In this document: piece after piece, positions 41,716 through 50,464 of the stretch | How positions within the stretch are numbered: the stretch's first letter is position 1 | How the letters are laid out: every line of letters starts with the position of its first letter | Assembly: GCA_026706485.1 (NCBI GenBank) | Contig: JAPOYR010000009.1 | Span: forward strand, 62,001 to 126,000 | Source of the DNA: Chloroflexota bacterium | GTDB lineage: Bacteria; Chloroflexota; UBA11872 | Direction of reading: 5' to 3' | Length of the DNA: 64,000 nt | Notes under the pieces: generated by a model | Database searches by the model: none | What the model saw: only the letters and a program-made list of their open reading frames with translations | Told to the model about the DNA's origin: nothing | Translations under genes and position numbers: made by a program

Positions 41716-42344
41716 GGGCCGGCGTCGTCAGGCGGGTGCTGTCCCGCCGAGCGCGCGAAGTTGGCGTAGAGCCGCAAGCCCGCGGCGCCGCTCTTCTCCG
41801 GGTGGAACTGTGTGGCGAAGATGTTGTCGCGCAGCAGCGCGCTGGTGAAGGTGACGCTGTAGTCGGTGGTCGCGGCCACGTGCGCATCGCCGTCAATCGG
41901 CGCGAAGTACGAGTGCACGAAGTAGAAGTTGGCGTCCTGCGGGATTCCCGCGAACAGCGGCGACTCGACCTGCTGGTGGACCTGGTTCCAGCCCATGTGC
42001 GGCACGTGCTGGCTGGGTGGGAAGCGCACCACGCGTCCCGGCGCCACGCCCAGGCAGGTCGTGCCGCCGTCCTCGTCGCTGGCCTCGTAGAGCACCTGGA
42101 GCCCCATGCAGATGCCCAGGTAGGGCACGCCGCGGTCGATCGCGTCCAGGATGGCCGGGATCACGCCGGCACGCTCGAGGCCGCGCATGGTATCCGCGGC
42201 GGCCCCGACGCCGGGCAGGACGACGCCGGCGGCGTCCGCAATCTCCGACGGATCGTGGGTCACGGTGATCTCGGCGCCGACGTGCCGCAGCGCGCGCTCC
42301 ACGCTGTGCAGATTGCCGGCCCCGTAGTCGACGACCGCGATCAT
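41712..42344 (-). CDS. hisH: Imidazole glycerol phosphate synthase, glutaminase subunit
   Basis: A 210-residue class I glutamine amidotransferase that feeds ammonia to HisF. The nucleophile Cys is in YLGICMGLQVLYEAS, and the His and Glu are in FATQFHPEKSGAAG. The true start is the ATG at 42344 (MIAVVDYGAGNLHSVERAL), overlapping the hisS stop as ATGA; the longer frame is a shadow of hisS. Confidence 0.96.
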   Translation of the reverse strand: MIAVVDYGAGNLHSVERALRHVGAEITVTHDPSEIADAAGVVLPGVGAAADTMRGLERAGVIPAILDAIDRGVPYLGICMGLQVLYEASDEDGGTTCLGVAPGRVVRFPPSQHVPHMGWNQVHQQVESPLFAGIPQDANFYFVHSYFAPIDGDAHVAATTDYSVTFTSALLRDNIFATQFHPEKSGAAGLRLYANFARSAGQHPPDDAGP

Positions 42345-43636
42345 GCGTCGCTCGCGGCTGCCGTATCGGCCAGAACCGCCTGCGTGGACGACACGACGTC
42401 GTCCAGCGCCACGTCGACTTGGTCGCCGCCGTCGAGGGGCTTGAGGGACACACGCCCGGCCTCCACCTCTCGATTGCCGACGATTAGCGCCACGCGCGCG
42501 CCGACGGCGTTGGCGCGGCGCAGGTGGGACCGGGGGCTCGCGGCGGCGTAGCCGACCTCGGTAGCGACGCCCGCCTGCCGCAGTCCCGCGGCGACTGTGG
42601 TCACGACCGTCAGCGCCGCATCGGCCAGGGGCGCCACATACACCTCGGGCGGTGGCGGCGACGCTTCCTCGAGCCCGACGCGCTCGCGATTGAGCAGGAT
42701 GCGCTCGATGCCGCTGCCGAACCCGACGCCCGGCAGATGCGAGCCGCCGAGCGTCTCGGCCAGGTAGTCGTAGCGCCCACCGCCGCCGACGGTGCTCTGC
42801 GCGCTGCCGTCGGGCGGCACGATCTCGAACACGGTGCGGTTGTAGTAGTCCAGGCCGCGGGCCAGCCGGTGGTCCAGGGTGCACGGAATATCCAGCGCCC
42901 CAAGGAGGCTCCGCAGCGTGTCAAAGTGCTCGCGCGCGGCGTCGCCAAGGTAGTCGAGCGAACGCGGCGCGTCGGCGCTCACGCGCTCGCACGGCGGCTT
43001 CTTGCAATCGAGCAGCCGCAACGGGTTCTGCGTCAGCCGCTGCTGGCAATCGGCGCACATCTTGTCCGTGTGCGGCGCGAAGAAGGCCACCAGCGCGGCG
43101 CGGTACTCCGGCCGCGACTCGGGATCGCCGAGTGAGTTGACGTGCAGCGCAAGGTCCGAGATCCCCAGCGCGCGAAGCGTGCTCCAGAGCAGGTCGATCA
43201 CCTCGGCGTCCACTGCCGGGTTGGGGTCGCCCAAGGCCTCCGCCCCGATCTGGTGGTGCTCGCGCAAGCGGCCGGCCTGCGGCCGGTCGTAGCGGAACAC
43301 CGGCAGGACGTAGTACAGCTTCACCGGCTGCGGCAGCACGTGCATGCCGTGCTGCTGGTAGGCGCGCACGATGGACGGCGTGCCCTCCGGCCGCAGGGTC
43401 AGCGAGTCGCCCCCGCGGTCGTCGAAGGTGTACATCTCCTTCTGCACGATGTCCGTGGTGGCGCCGGTGCCCTTGTCGAACAGCTCGGTGGTCTCGAAGG
43501 TCGGCGTGCTGATGGGCTGAAAGTTGCGCAGCCGGCACTCGCGCGCGAAGGCGCGCAGGACGCCGTCCCACGCGGGCGCGTCGGCCGGCAGGCGGTCGGC
43601 CGTACCGCGCGGTCGCTGGAGGCCCGAGCTAGGCAC
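42341..43636 (-). CDS. hisS: Histidyl-tRNA synthetase
   Basis: A 431-residue class II aminoacyl-tRNA synthetase. It has motif 1 around FQPISTPTFETTELFDKG, motif 2 as PVFRYDRPQAGRLREHHQIG, the two HisRS-specific regions LDHRLARGLDYYNRTVFEI and GGGGRYDYLAETLGG, and motif 3 as PGVGFGSGIERILL. The C-terminal anticodon-binding domain begins near VYVAPLADAALT. Motif 2 has FRYDRPQ where FRYERPQ or FRRERPQ is usual. It lies in front of hisH-hisA-hisF, with 120 bases from yggT that may hold a promoter of its own. Confidence 0.96.
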   Translation of the reverse strand: MPSSGLQRPRGTADRLPADAPAWDGVLRAFARECRLRNFQPISTPTFETTELFDKGTGATTDIVQKEMYTFDDRGGDSLTLRPEGTPSIVRAYQQHGMHVLPQPVKLYYVLPVFRYDRPQAGRLREHHQIGAEALGDPNPAVDAEVIDLLWSTLRALGISDLALHVNSLGDPESRPEYRAALVAFFAPHTDKMCADCQQRLTQNPLRLLDCKKPPCERVSADAPRSLDYLGDAAREHFDTLRSLLGALDIPCTLDHRLARGLDYYNRTVFEIVPPDGSAQSTVGGGGRYDYLAETLGGSHLPGVGFGSGIERILLNRERVGLEEASPPPPEVYVAPLADAALTVVTTVAAGLRQAGVATEVGYAAASPRSHLRRANAVGARVALIVGNREVEAGRVSLKPLDGGDQVDVALDDVVSSTQAVLADTAAASDA

Positions 43637-43757
43637 TGGCGAAGCGCGTCGCCTGGGTGCGGCGGGGAATCATCCGGGTGATACCAAGCCGAGGCGCAGG
43701 CAGGGGCATCCGGGCCGCACAAACGGCGTCAGGCAGCACGGAAGCAACGCCACTGCG

Positions 43758-44021
43758 TTACTGCTGCGTTGCGATCGCCACAATCAATTGCCAGACGATC
43801 TGAATGACCAGGATCGCGATCAACGGTGACAGATCGATCATCCAGGACGAGGGCAGTCGATTGCGGATCGGCGCCAAAATCGGCTCGGTGACGTCGATGA
43901 GCAGACGCATCAGCGGATGGCTCGGGTCCTGGACGAACCAGGACAGCAGCGCCCGGCCCACAATCGCGAACACCAGGATCGTGACCAGAATGTTCAAGAA
44001 GTCGAGGAGACCGGTCAGCAT
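43758..44021 (-). CDS. yggT: YggT-family membrane protein
   Basis: An 87-residue protein with two hydrophobic segments (LLDFLNILVTILVFAIVGRALLSWF and LSPLIAILVIQIVWQLIVAIA). Between them is the family motif DPSHPLMRLLIDVTEPILAPIRNRLP. YggT/Ylm proteins sit in dcw clusters near ftsZ and sepF and affect division or osmotic tolerance. The ATG at 44021 overlaps the end of yggS by 7 bases. Confidence 0.92.
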   Translation of the reverse strand: MLTGLLDFLNILVTILVFAIVGRALLSWFVQDPSHPLMRLLIDVTEPILAPIRNRLPSSWMIDLSPLIAILVIQIVWQLIVAIATQQ

Positions 44022-44761
44022 GGCGAGTCCATTGACGGTGGCGCGGGCACCGCGGTTGCGGCCGCAGGGCGACCGCCAAAGATAGCCCGTCCCACGCGAA
44101 TCATCGTTGAGCCCTCGGCAATCGCCGCGCCGAAATCGTCCGTCATACCCATCGACAGCTCGGTCAGCGGTTGGTTGGGGAGCTGCGCCCGCAGCGCGTC
44201 GCGCACCTCGCGCAGCTCGCGGAAGCAGGCGCGCAGCGCGGCGAGATCGCCCCCTAGCGGACCGATGGTCATCAGGCCACGCAGGGTCAGACCGGTCTCG
44301 CGGTCGATCACCGCGCACAACCCATCCAGGTCCGCCGGCGCCACGCCCTCTTGCGTCGACGCGCCGGTGAGGTTCACCTGGGCCAGCACGTCCACGGACC
44401 GGTCCTCGCGCACCGCATCAAGCCGGCGCGCCAGTCGCGGGGAGTCCACGCTCTGGATGCAGGCGAAGCGCTGGACCGCCGTGCGCGCCTTGTTGCGTTG
44501 CAGGTGCCCGATGAGATGCCACGTCCCGCCGCCCACCTCGGGAATCTTGGCGTCGGCCTCCTGGACTCGATTCTCACCGAACGTCGTCAGTCCCGCGGCG
44601 AGCGCCGCGCGCACCACGTCGGCGGGCACGGTCTTGGTCACCGCCACCAACTCAACGGACTCGGGCGAACGGCCGGCCGCGACGCACGCTGCCGCGATCT
44701 CCTGCCGCACCGACGCGATGCGCAGGCGTAGTCCGTCATCGACCGTAGGGGCCCCCTGCAT
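44015..44761 (-). CDS. yggS: PLP homeostasis protein, YggS/PLPBP family
   Basis: A 248-residue single-domain fold-type III PLP-binding protein. The PLP lysine is in VELVAVTKTVPADVV. Other conserved regions are TTFGENRVQEADAKI, WHLIGHLQRNKAR, GLMTIGPLGGD and LSMGMTDDFGAAIAEGSTMIRVGRAIFG. It maintains PLP balance rather than catalysing a defined reaction. The order ftsZ-yggS-yggT is common across bacteria. Confidence 0.95.
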   Translation of the reverse strand: MQGAPTVDDGLRLRIASVRQEIAAACVAAGRSPESVELVAVTKTVPADVVRAALAAGLTTFGENRVQEADAKIPEVGGGTWHLIGHLQRNKARTAVQRFACIQSVDSPRLARRLDAVREDRSVDVLAQVNLTGASTQEGVAPADLDGLCAVIDRETGLTLRGLMTIGPLGGDLAALRACFRELREVRDALRAQLPNQPLTELSMGMTDDFGAAIAEGSTMIRVGRAIFGGRPAAATAVPAPPSMDSPC

Positions 44762-44816
44762 CCCGCCATTCTAGGCGCGGACGAGCGCCGGCGGCGGTTG
44801 GCGGCCGGTCGTGCGC

Positions 44817-45968
44817 CTATCCGGCGGACCGGCGCCGCAGGAATGCCGGAATCTCGATCTCGGGCTGGTCCTCGGGACCGGGTGAGAAGTCCAGCTCGCG
44901 CACGCGGGGCGAGGCGGGCGTTCGCACGCGCGACCGCGTGGCGGGTCGCACTTCCTTGCGCTCGAGTTGAAACCCCGTCGCGATCACGGTGACGTGAATG
45001 CGGCCTTCGAGCGACTCGTCGACCACGGTGCCGAAGATGATGTTGGCGTTCGGATCGGCGGTCTTGGCCACGATCTCCGCCGCCTCGTTCACCTCGTACA
45101 GCGTCATGTCGGAGCCGCCCGTGAAGTTCAGCAGCACGCCGCGCGCGCCGTCCATGGAGGTGTCCAGCAGCGGGCTGTTGAGGGCTTGGGTGATGGCGTC
45201 GGTGGCGCGGGTCTCGCCCTGGCCCTCGCCCATGGCCATGAGCGCGGTGCCGGCGTCGGTCATGACGGCCCGCACGTCGTTGAAGTCCAGGTTGATAAGG
45301 CCAGGCATGGTGATGAGGTCGGAGACGCCCTGGATCGCCTGTCGCAGCACGTCGTCGGCCAGCGCAAAGGCCTCGCTGATCGTGGATTTGGCGTCGGCCA
45401 CGTTGAGCAGGCGGTCGTTGGGAATCACCACCAGCGTGTCGACGCGCTCGCCAAGGTCTTGGATGCCTTCATCGGCCACGCGCGCGCGCGCCGTGCCCTC
45501 GAAGGCGAAGGGACGGGTGACGACGCCCACGGTCAGCGCGTCGCTTTCCTGCGCGATTTCGGCCACGACCGGAGCGCCGCCCGTGCCCGTGCCGCCGCCC
45601 ATGCCGGCGGCGATGAAGATCATGTCGGCCCCTTCGAGCGACTGGCGCAGATCCTCGGCAGATTCTTCCGCCGCCTTGTGGCCCAGCGCCGGGTTGCCGC
45701 CGGATCCGAGCCCGCGGGTGGCCTTTTCACCAATGTGCACGCGCACCGACGCTTGCGAGCGCATCAGCGCCTGCGCGTCGGTGTTGACGGTGATGAAATC
45801 CACGCCGCTGACGTCCACGTCGATCATCCGGTCGACGGCATTGCTCCCGCCCCCGCCCACGCCGACCACCTTGATGGTGGCGGATTGCTCGCTGGGAGGC
45901 TCGGATGCCCCGCGCCGCGGCGTCGTGAGTCGTGTAATGCGGCCCGTGCTGCCGGTATCGTCGTTCAT
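44817..45968 (-). CDS. ftsZ: Cell division protein FtsZ
   Basis: A 383-residue tubulin-like GTPase that polymerises into the division ring. An N-terminal extension of about 30 residues precedes KVVGVGGGGSNAVDRM. The tubulin signature loop GGGTGTG lies at residues 124-130. The T7 loop region LINLDFNDVRAVM supplies catalytic acids. The last residues IEIPAFLRRR are the conserved C-terminal peptide that binds FtsA and other partners, consistent with the ftsA gene just upstream. The 108-base gap to ftsA could hold an additional promoter, but I could not identify one securely. Confidence 0.98.
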   Translation of the reverse strand: MNDDTGSTGRITRLTTPRRGASEPPSEQSATIKVVGVGGGGSNAVDRMIDVDVSGVDFITVNTDAQALMRSQASVRVHIGEKATRGLGSGGNPALGHKAAEESAEDLRQSLEGADMIFIAAGMGGGTGTGGAPVVAEIAQESDALTVGVVTRPFAFEGTARARVADEGIQDLGERVDTLVVIPNDRLLNVADAKSTISEAFALADDVLRQAIQGVSDLITMPGLINLDFNDVRAVMTDAGTALMAMGEGQGETRATDAITQALNSPLLDTSMDGARGVLLNFTGGSDMTLYEVNEAAEIVAKTADPNANIIFGTVVDESLEGRIHVTVIATGFQLERKEVRPATRSRVRTPASPRVRELDFSPGPEDQPEIEIPAFLRRRSAG

Positions 45969-46076
45969 GTCTTGGTCCCCTGTCGCCGGAGTCCAGCGCT
46001 GGCGGACGTCATGCGGTCAGCTCGCGCGTTCGGCTTCTCATTATGCACAACAGTAAAGCGTCTGTGGGACATTTCA

Positions 46077-47372
46077 TCAGGCTGCGGCCGGCGCGACCAG
46101 GCCGCGCAGCCACGACCCGAAGCTGGTGAGCACCCCGCCGGCCCGTCGCACCGGCCGCTGATCCAGCCACCCGTGATCCGGGCGCGGCGTCGCGCCCATG
46201 AGCGTGAGGCCGATGGCGGTGCTGAACTGCGGCTCGCGCATGCCCTCGTCCAGACCCCAGAGCGCCTGCGGCCGGCCCAGCGTGACGGGCAGCTCCAGAA
46301 TCTCCGACGCCTTGGCCGCCAGACCCGGGATCAGCGACCCGCCGCCCGTCAAGGCGACGCCGGCCGTGAGCACGTCGTAGTACCCGCTGCGCACGATTTC
46401 ATCCTTCACGTGGGAGAAGATTTCCTCCATGCGCGCGTCGATGACCTGGGCCAGGTCGCGGCGGCGAACCGCGACCGGCGCGCCGTAGTCGAAGCCCGGC
46501 ACCTCGACGGCCGACTCGTCGGCATCGACGTAGGGATCGGCCCGACCATGCTGGATCTTGAGGGCCTCGGCCACTCGCAGCGGCAGGCGCAGTCCGCGCG
46601 CGATGTCGGACGTGACCAGCGCGCCGCCCATGGGCAGCACGGCAATGTGCCAGCAGGCGTCGCCCACGTAAATCGCCACGTCGGTCGTGCCGCCGCCGAT
46701 GTCGACCACCGCCGCGCCTTCCCGCCGCTGGTCCTCGGTGAGACAGGACGCGGCCGACGCCAGCGGTTGCAGGACGCGGTCGCGGACCTCGCAGCCGGCC
46801 CCCGTCACGCAGCGCTCCAGGTTGGTCATGGCGTTGGTGGCGCCCGTCACCACGTGGGCCTCGACCTTCAGGCACCGCCCGGTGAGCCCGCGCGGGTCCA
46901 GCACGTCGGTCAGGTGGTCCACGCTGAAGGTCTTGGGAATCACGGCGGCGATTTCGCGCTCGGCCGGCAGCGAGATAGCCGCCGCCGTGCGCACGATGCT
47001 GTTCATGTGACGCGGCCGGACCGTCGGATCGTCGGCGCCGAGCCGCAGCTCGGCGTGCTGGCTATGGGACTGCAGGTGCCCCCCGGCGATGCCGGCCACC
47101 ACGTGACGCACCCGCGTCTCCGATGCCTCCTCGGCACGCATCACCGCGTCGTCGATCGCCTTGATCGTCTGCACGATGTCGACCACTTGCCCTCCCTTGA
47201 GACCAAGCGAAGGCGCCGTGCCGATGCCCAGCACATGCAGCTGCGTGTCCCGATATTCCCGACCAACGACCACACAGGTCTTGGTCGTGCCTACGTCCAA
47301 CCCGACGACCGTTCGATTACGTGCCAACGTCTGTCTCTCCAGTGCCCCCCGGATGTCTGCTGACTCAGCCAA
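46077..47372 (-). CDS. ftsA: Cell division protein FtsA
   Basis: A 431-residue actin-like protein that anchors FtsZ to the membrane. The phosphate-1 loop is VVGLDVGTTKTCVVVG, phosphate-2 is GAAVVDIGGGTTDVAIY, and the adenosine motif is AGVALTGGGSLIPGL. The C-terminal segment GGVLTSFGSWLRGLVAPAAA looks like the amphipathic membrane-targeting helix. It lies 16 bases downstream of ftsQ. Confidence 0.97.
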   Translation of the reverse strand: MAESADIRGALERQTLARNRTVVGLDVGTTKTCVVVGREYRDTQLHVLGIGTAPSLGLKGGQVVDIVQTIKAIDDAVMRAEEASETRVRHVVAGIAGGHLQSHSQHAELRLGADDPTVRPRHMNSIVRTAAAISLPAEREIAAVIPKTFSVDHLTDVLDPRGLTGRCLKVEAHVVTGATNAMTNLERCVTGAGCEVRDRVLQPLASAASCLTEDQRREGAAVVDIGGGTTDVAIYVGDACWHIAVLPMGGALVTSDIARGLRLPLRVAEALKIQHGRADPYVDADESAVEVPGFDYGAPVAVRRRDLAQVIDARMEEIFSHVKDEIVRSGYYDVLTAGVALTGGGSLIPGLAAKASEILELPVTLGRPQALWGLDEGMREPQFSTAIGLTLMGATPRPDHGWLDQRPVRRAGGVLTSFGSWLRGLVAPAAA

Positions 47373-47388
47373 CCCCAGCGCCGCTATC

Positions 47389-48156
47389 TCACGGGGAGTC
47401 CCCGATCGTGCTGATCAGCGGCGGGGCGTTGGTGGTGCGATAGGTGGGGCGGTCCACGGGTCGCAGGTCCACGGATGCGATGCGCTCGCCGCGGCGGTTG
47501 GCTCGCTCGAGCACGGCCTGCAGCGCCACGAGCTTCGGCTCGAGCCGCTCGATGCCGCCGAATTGCAGCTCGCGGCCGGAGTGATCGATGACCGTCAGAT
47601 TGCCGGCCGCATATTGGATCCGGTTCGGAAACACCCGCAGCAGCGGCAGGTTGCTCTGCAGCTGATGGGCGGCGAGCAAGGCGGGCAGATTGACGTGCTC
47701 GCCCGGAGCGGTCTCGCGCGCGCCGGTGTCCTCGATGGTCAGCTCGAGGTCAGGCCGATAGCGCGCGGCCAATATCTGGCCGTCGGCGTCAACCAGGTAG
47801 CTCTGCCCGCCGACAATCCAGTTCGCCACGGGCGCGTCGTAGGCGATAGTCACCGTCAGATGGCCGTCGACGGCAACGTCGACCAACGCGTCGGCCACGC
47901 CCGGAATCTCCAACAGCTCGCCGCGGATGGCAGCGGTGTCGACGCGAAACACGCTGGCCCCGACGTACTGGCCGACCAGTGACTCGATCTGCTCCGCGCT
48001 CACCACCGGCGGCGGTGACGACGCGGCGCGGTGCACGGTGATGTTGCGCACCTTCAGCACCGGCGACGTGAGCATCCAGACCAGCAAGATGGTGGTCAGG
48101 CCGGCAATGCCCAGCGACAGCAGATGGACGTGCCACGGACGAGGGTCGGTCGTCAT
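47389..48156 (-). CDS. ftsQ: Cell division protein FtsQ/DivIB
   Basis: A 255-residue bitopic membrane protein. It has a short cytoplasmic N-terminus, one membrane span (HLLSLGIAGLTTILLVWML) and then a POTRA domain beginning VLKVRNITVHRA. The C-terminal beta domain runs to the end, including ERIASVDLRPVDRPTY. The ATG at 48156 overlaps the murB stop as ATGA; the upstream extension of the frame is a murB shadow. It links the FtsL/FtsI/FtsW synthase to the Z ring. Confidence 0.93.
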   Translation of the reverse strand: MTTDPRPWHVHLLSLGIAGLTTILLVWMLTSPVLKVRNITVHRAASSPPPVVSAEQIESLVGQYVGASVFRVDTAAIRGELLEIPGVADALVDVAVDGHLTVTIAYDAPVANWIVGGQSYLVDADGQILAARYRPDLELTIEDTGARETAPGEHVNLPALLAAHQLQSNLPLLRVFPNRIQYAAGNLTVIDHSGRELQFGGIERLEPKLVALQAVLERANRRGERIASVDLRPVDRPTYRTTNAPPLISTIGDSP

Positions 48157-49076
48157 GCCATCAGCTCCGAGACGGCGGCCTCCCAGCGACCCAGCACGCG
48201 AACTTCGGGCTCCAGTCGAATTCCGTGCCGCTGCTGGACGGTGGTCTGCACGTGCAACGCCAGCGCCAGGATGTCCGCCGCCGTGGCGGTGCCGTCGTTG
48301 CTGATGAAGTTGGCGTGCATCGGCGACACGAAGGCCCCGCCGCGAGCGCATCCCTTGAGTCCCGAAGACTCGATGAGGCGCCCCGCGTAGTCACCGCTCG
48401 GGTTCTTGAAGAACGAGCCGGCGTTTTGGCCGCGCGGCTGGGTATCCAATCGACGGCGCGCGAAGGTCTCCAGCTGCGCCTGCAGCGCGTCGGGGTCGCC
48501 AGGCTGGATGGCGAGGGACGCGCTCAGCACCACCGGCGCTTGAGGATCGTTCTGCAAGGCGCTGTGCCGATAGGCGAACGCCAGGTCGTCCGGGCCAAGC
48601 TGTCGCACGCCGTCGGGATACCAGACCTCGGCTGACGTCAGCACCGCCGCGATATCGCTGCCCCAGGCGCCGGCGTTGCCAAACACGGCGCCGCCAACCG
48701 TTCCGGGCACCCCGATCGCGAACCCGAGCCCCGCGTGCCCGCCTGCGGCGGCCTGCCGGGCAAGCCGCGCCATCGTGTGTCCCGATTCGACGCGCGCCAG
48801 GCCGGCGGCCGCGTCAAACGACAATCCGACGCAGTTGTTGCTGATCACCAGGCCCTCGATGCCGGCGTCGGCGACCAGCAGGTTCGTGCCGTGTCCCACC
48901 ACCGTGCGCGGCGCCCCGGCCGCCTCGGCGGCATCGAGAACCGCCACGAAGTCATCCACCGCGTGCACTTCGACCCAGAGGTCTGCCGGTCCGCCCACGC
49001 CGAAGGTGGAGTGGCGCGCCAGCGGCTCGCGCTCGCGCACGGCGAGGTGCTCCGGGAGCGCCGGCGACGCGCTCAT
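48153..49076 (-). CDS. murB: UDP-N-acetylenolpyruvoylglucosamine reductase
   Basis: A 307-residue FAD enzyme that reduces UDP-GlcNAc-enolpyruvate to UDP-MurNAc. Conserved parts are LARHSTFGVGGPADLW, VVGHGTNLLVADAGIEGLVI, GFAIGVPGTVGGAVFGNAGAWG, the proton-donor region NAGSFFKNP, and the late GLKGCARGGAFVSPMHANFI. It is a type II enzyme of short length. The ATG at 49076 overlaps murC by 4 bases. Confidence 0.96.
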   Translation of the reverse strand: MSASPALPEHLAVREREPLARHSTFGVGGPADLWVEVHAVDDFVAVLDAAEAAGAPRTVVGHGTNLLVADAGIEGLVISNNCVGLSFDAAAGLARVESGHTMARLARQAAAGGHAGLGFAIGVPGTVGGAVFGNAGAWGSDIAAVLTSAEVWYPDGVRQLGPDDLAFAYRHSALQNDPQAPVVLSASLAIQPGDPDALQAQLETFARRRLDTQPRGQNAGSFFKNPSGDYAGRLIESSGLKGCARGGAFVSPMHANFISNDGTATAADILALALHVQTTVQQRHGIRLEPEVRVLGRWEAAVSELMA

Positions 49077-50464
49077 GCCGCGGCCCGCGTGTCGACCCAA
49101 ACGCTGATGCGATCGGCCAGCGGGGTCACGGAGTCGGGACCCATTACCAGGATCACGTCGCCGTCGGCCGCGTCGGCGGCCACTAGGTCGGCGATGGCGT
49201 CGAAGGACGGGAGGAAGCATGCGTCGGAATGTCGCACCCGGGCGGCCAGCAGCGCCGAGCTGGCATCGATTCCGTGTTCGCGGCCGGGTGGCGAATAGAT
49301 TTCGGCAAAGGTGACGCGGTCGGCGCCCGCAAACGCATCGACAAAGTCGTCCAGCAGGTCGAGCGTGCGGCTGCGGAGCAGCGGCTGGTAGATCGCCCAC
49401 AGCCGCCGATGGGTGAACTCGCGCGCGGCCGCGATGGTGGCGCGCACGGCGGTCGGATGATGGGCGTAGTCCTCCAGCACCCGCACGCCGCCGCCGCAGG
49501 CGCGCAGCTGCAAGCGGCGCTCCACCCCGCCGAACGACTCGAGCGCGCACGCGGCCTCGTCCACGGGCACCCCGGCCAGCGTGCAGGCCGTCAGCGCCGC
49601 CAGCGCGTTCCAGGCGTTGTGACGCCCGCGCAGCGGCAGCCGGCAGGCCATCGGCCCGTGCGGCGTGCGGAACGCCACCTCGCTTCCGCCGGCCGCCGGC
49701 GTGTAGGTCTCGACATCCCACGCCTCGTCCGGTCCGAACCACAGCGCCGGCGTGGGTGCGCCGGCCGCGACACGGCGCAAGTGAGCCACATCGCCGCGGG
49801 CGATCAGTCGGGCGTCGGCGGGAAGTCCGGCTGCGAAGGCCGCGAAGGCCTCCACCATGCGCGCCTCGGTCCCAAAGTAATCCAGGTGATCGCGCTCTAG
49901 GTTGGTGATCACGGCAATCTCGGGCCGATAGGCGAGGAACGCCGAGTCGAACTCGTCGGCTTCCACCACCATCCAGCTGTCCCGGCGGTAGCGCCCGTTG
50001 GCGTGATCGAGCGAGGGGCTGGCGGCGCCGAGGAGAAAGCTGGGATCGCGGCCGGTCTGCCGCAGCACCGCCGCGATCATGGCGCTCGTGGTGGACTTGC
50101 CATGCGTGCCGGCGACGGCGATGCCGCGAGACGCGTTGAAGAGCTCGGCGATGATCGCCGCGCGCGAGGCCACCGGCACGCCGCGGGTCCGGGCCTCGAC
50201 AAGCTCCGGATTGTCGGCGGGAACGGCGGCGGAATGCACCACCAGGTCGGCGCCGGCCACGTTACCCGCGTCGTGGCCGCGATGAATCCGCGCGCCGCGC
50301 GCCTGCAGCTGTTCCGTCGCGGCCGTGGCGCGCAGGTCGCTGCCGCTGACCCGAAGCTCGAGATCGAGCAGCGCGGCCGCCACGCCGGACATGCCCGCGC
50401 CGGCAATGCCGACCACGTGCACGCGGCGCACGTCCGCTCCGAGCAGCCGGCCGGCGGCGCTCAT
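49073..50464 (-). CDS. murC: UDP-N-acetylmuramate-L-alanine ligase
   Basis: A 463-residue ATP-dependent Mur ligase. The N-terminal UDP-binding motif is VHVVGIAGAGMSGVA, the ATP loop IAVAGTHGKSTTSAM, then VVEADEFDSAFL, NLERDHLDYFG, RLPLRGRHNAWNALAA and VLEDYAHHPTAVRA. It adds the first stem-peptide residue. Translationally coupled to murG and murB by 4-base overlaps. MurD, MurE and MurF, which add the later residues, are not in this cluster. Confidence 0.97.
   Translation of the reverse strand: MSAAGRLLGADVRRVHVVGIAGAGMSGVAAALLDLELRVSGSDLRATAATEQLQARGARIHRGHDAGNVAGADLVVHSAAVPADNPELVEARTRGVPVASRAAIIAELFNASRGIAVAGTHGKSTTSAMIAAVLRQTGRDPSFLLGAASPSLDHANGRYRRDSWMVVEADEFDSAFLAYRPEIAVITNLERDHLDYFGTEARMVEAFAAFAAGLPADARLIARGDVAHLRRVAAGAPTPALWFGPDEAWDVETYTPAAGGSEVAFRTPHGPMACRLPLRGRHNAWNALAALTACTLAGVPVDEAACALESFGGVERRLQLRACGGGVRVLEDYAHHPTAVRATIAAAREFTHRRLWAIYQPLLRSRTLDLLDDFVDAFAGADRVTFAEIYSPPGREHGIDASSALLAARVRHSDACFLPSFDAIADLVAADAADGDVILVMGPDSVTPLADRISVWVDTRAAA

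Noticed and set aside
42345-42884. Longer hisH reading frame
   Set aside because: The extension is a shadow of hisS; the ATG at 42344 matches the HisH family start and overlaps the hisS stop by 4 bases.
45969-46076. Promoter between ftsA and ftsZ (CATAAT-like box)
   Set aside because: A possible -10 is present but no acceptable -35 lies at the right distance.
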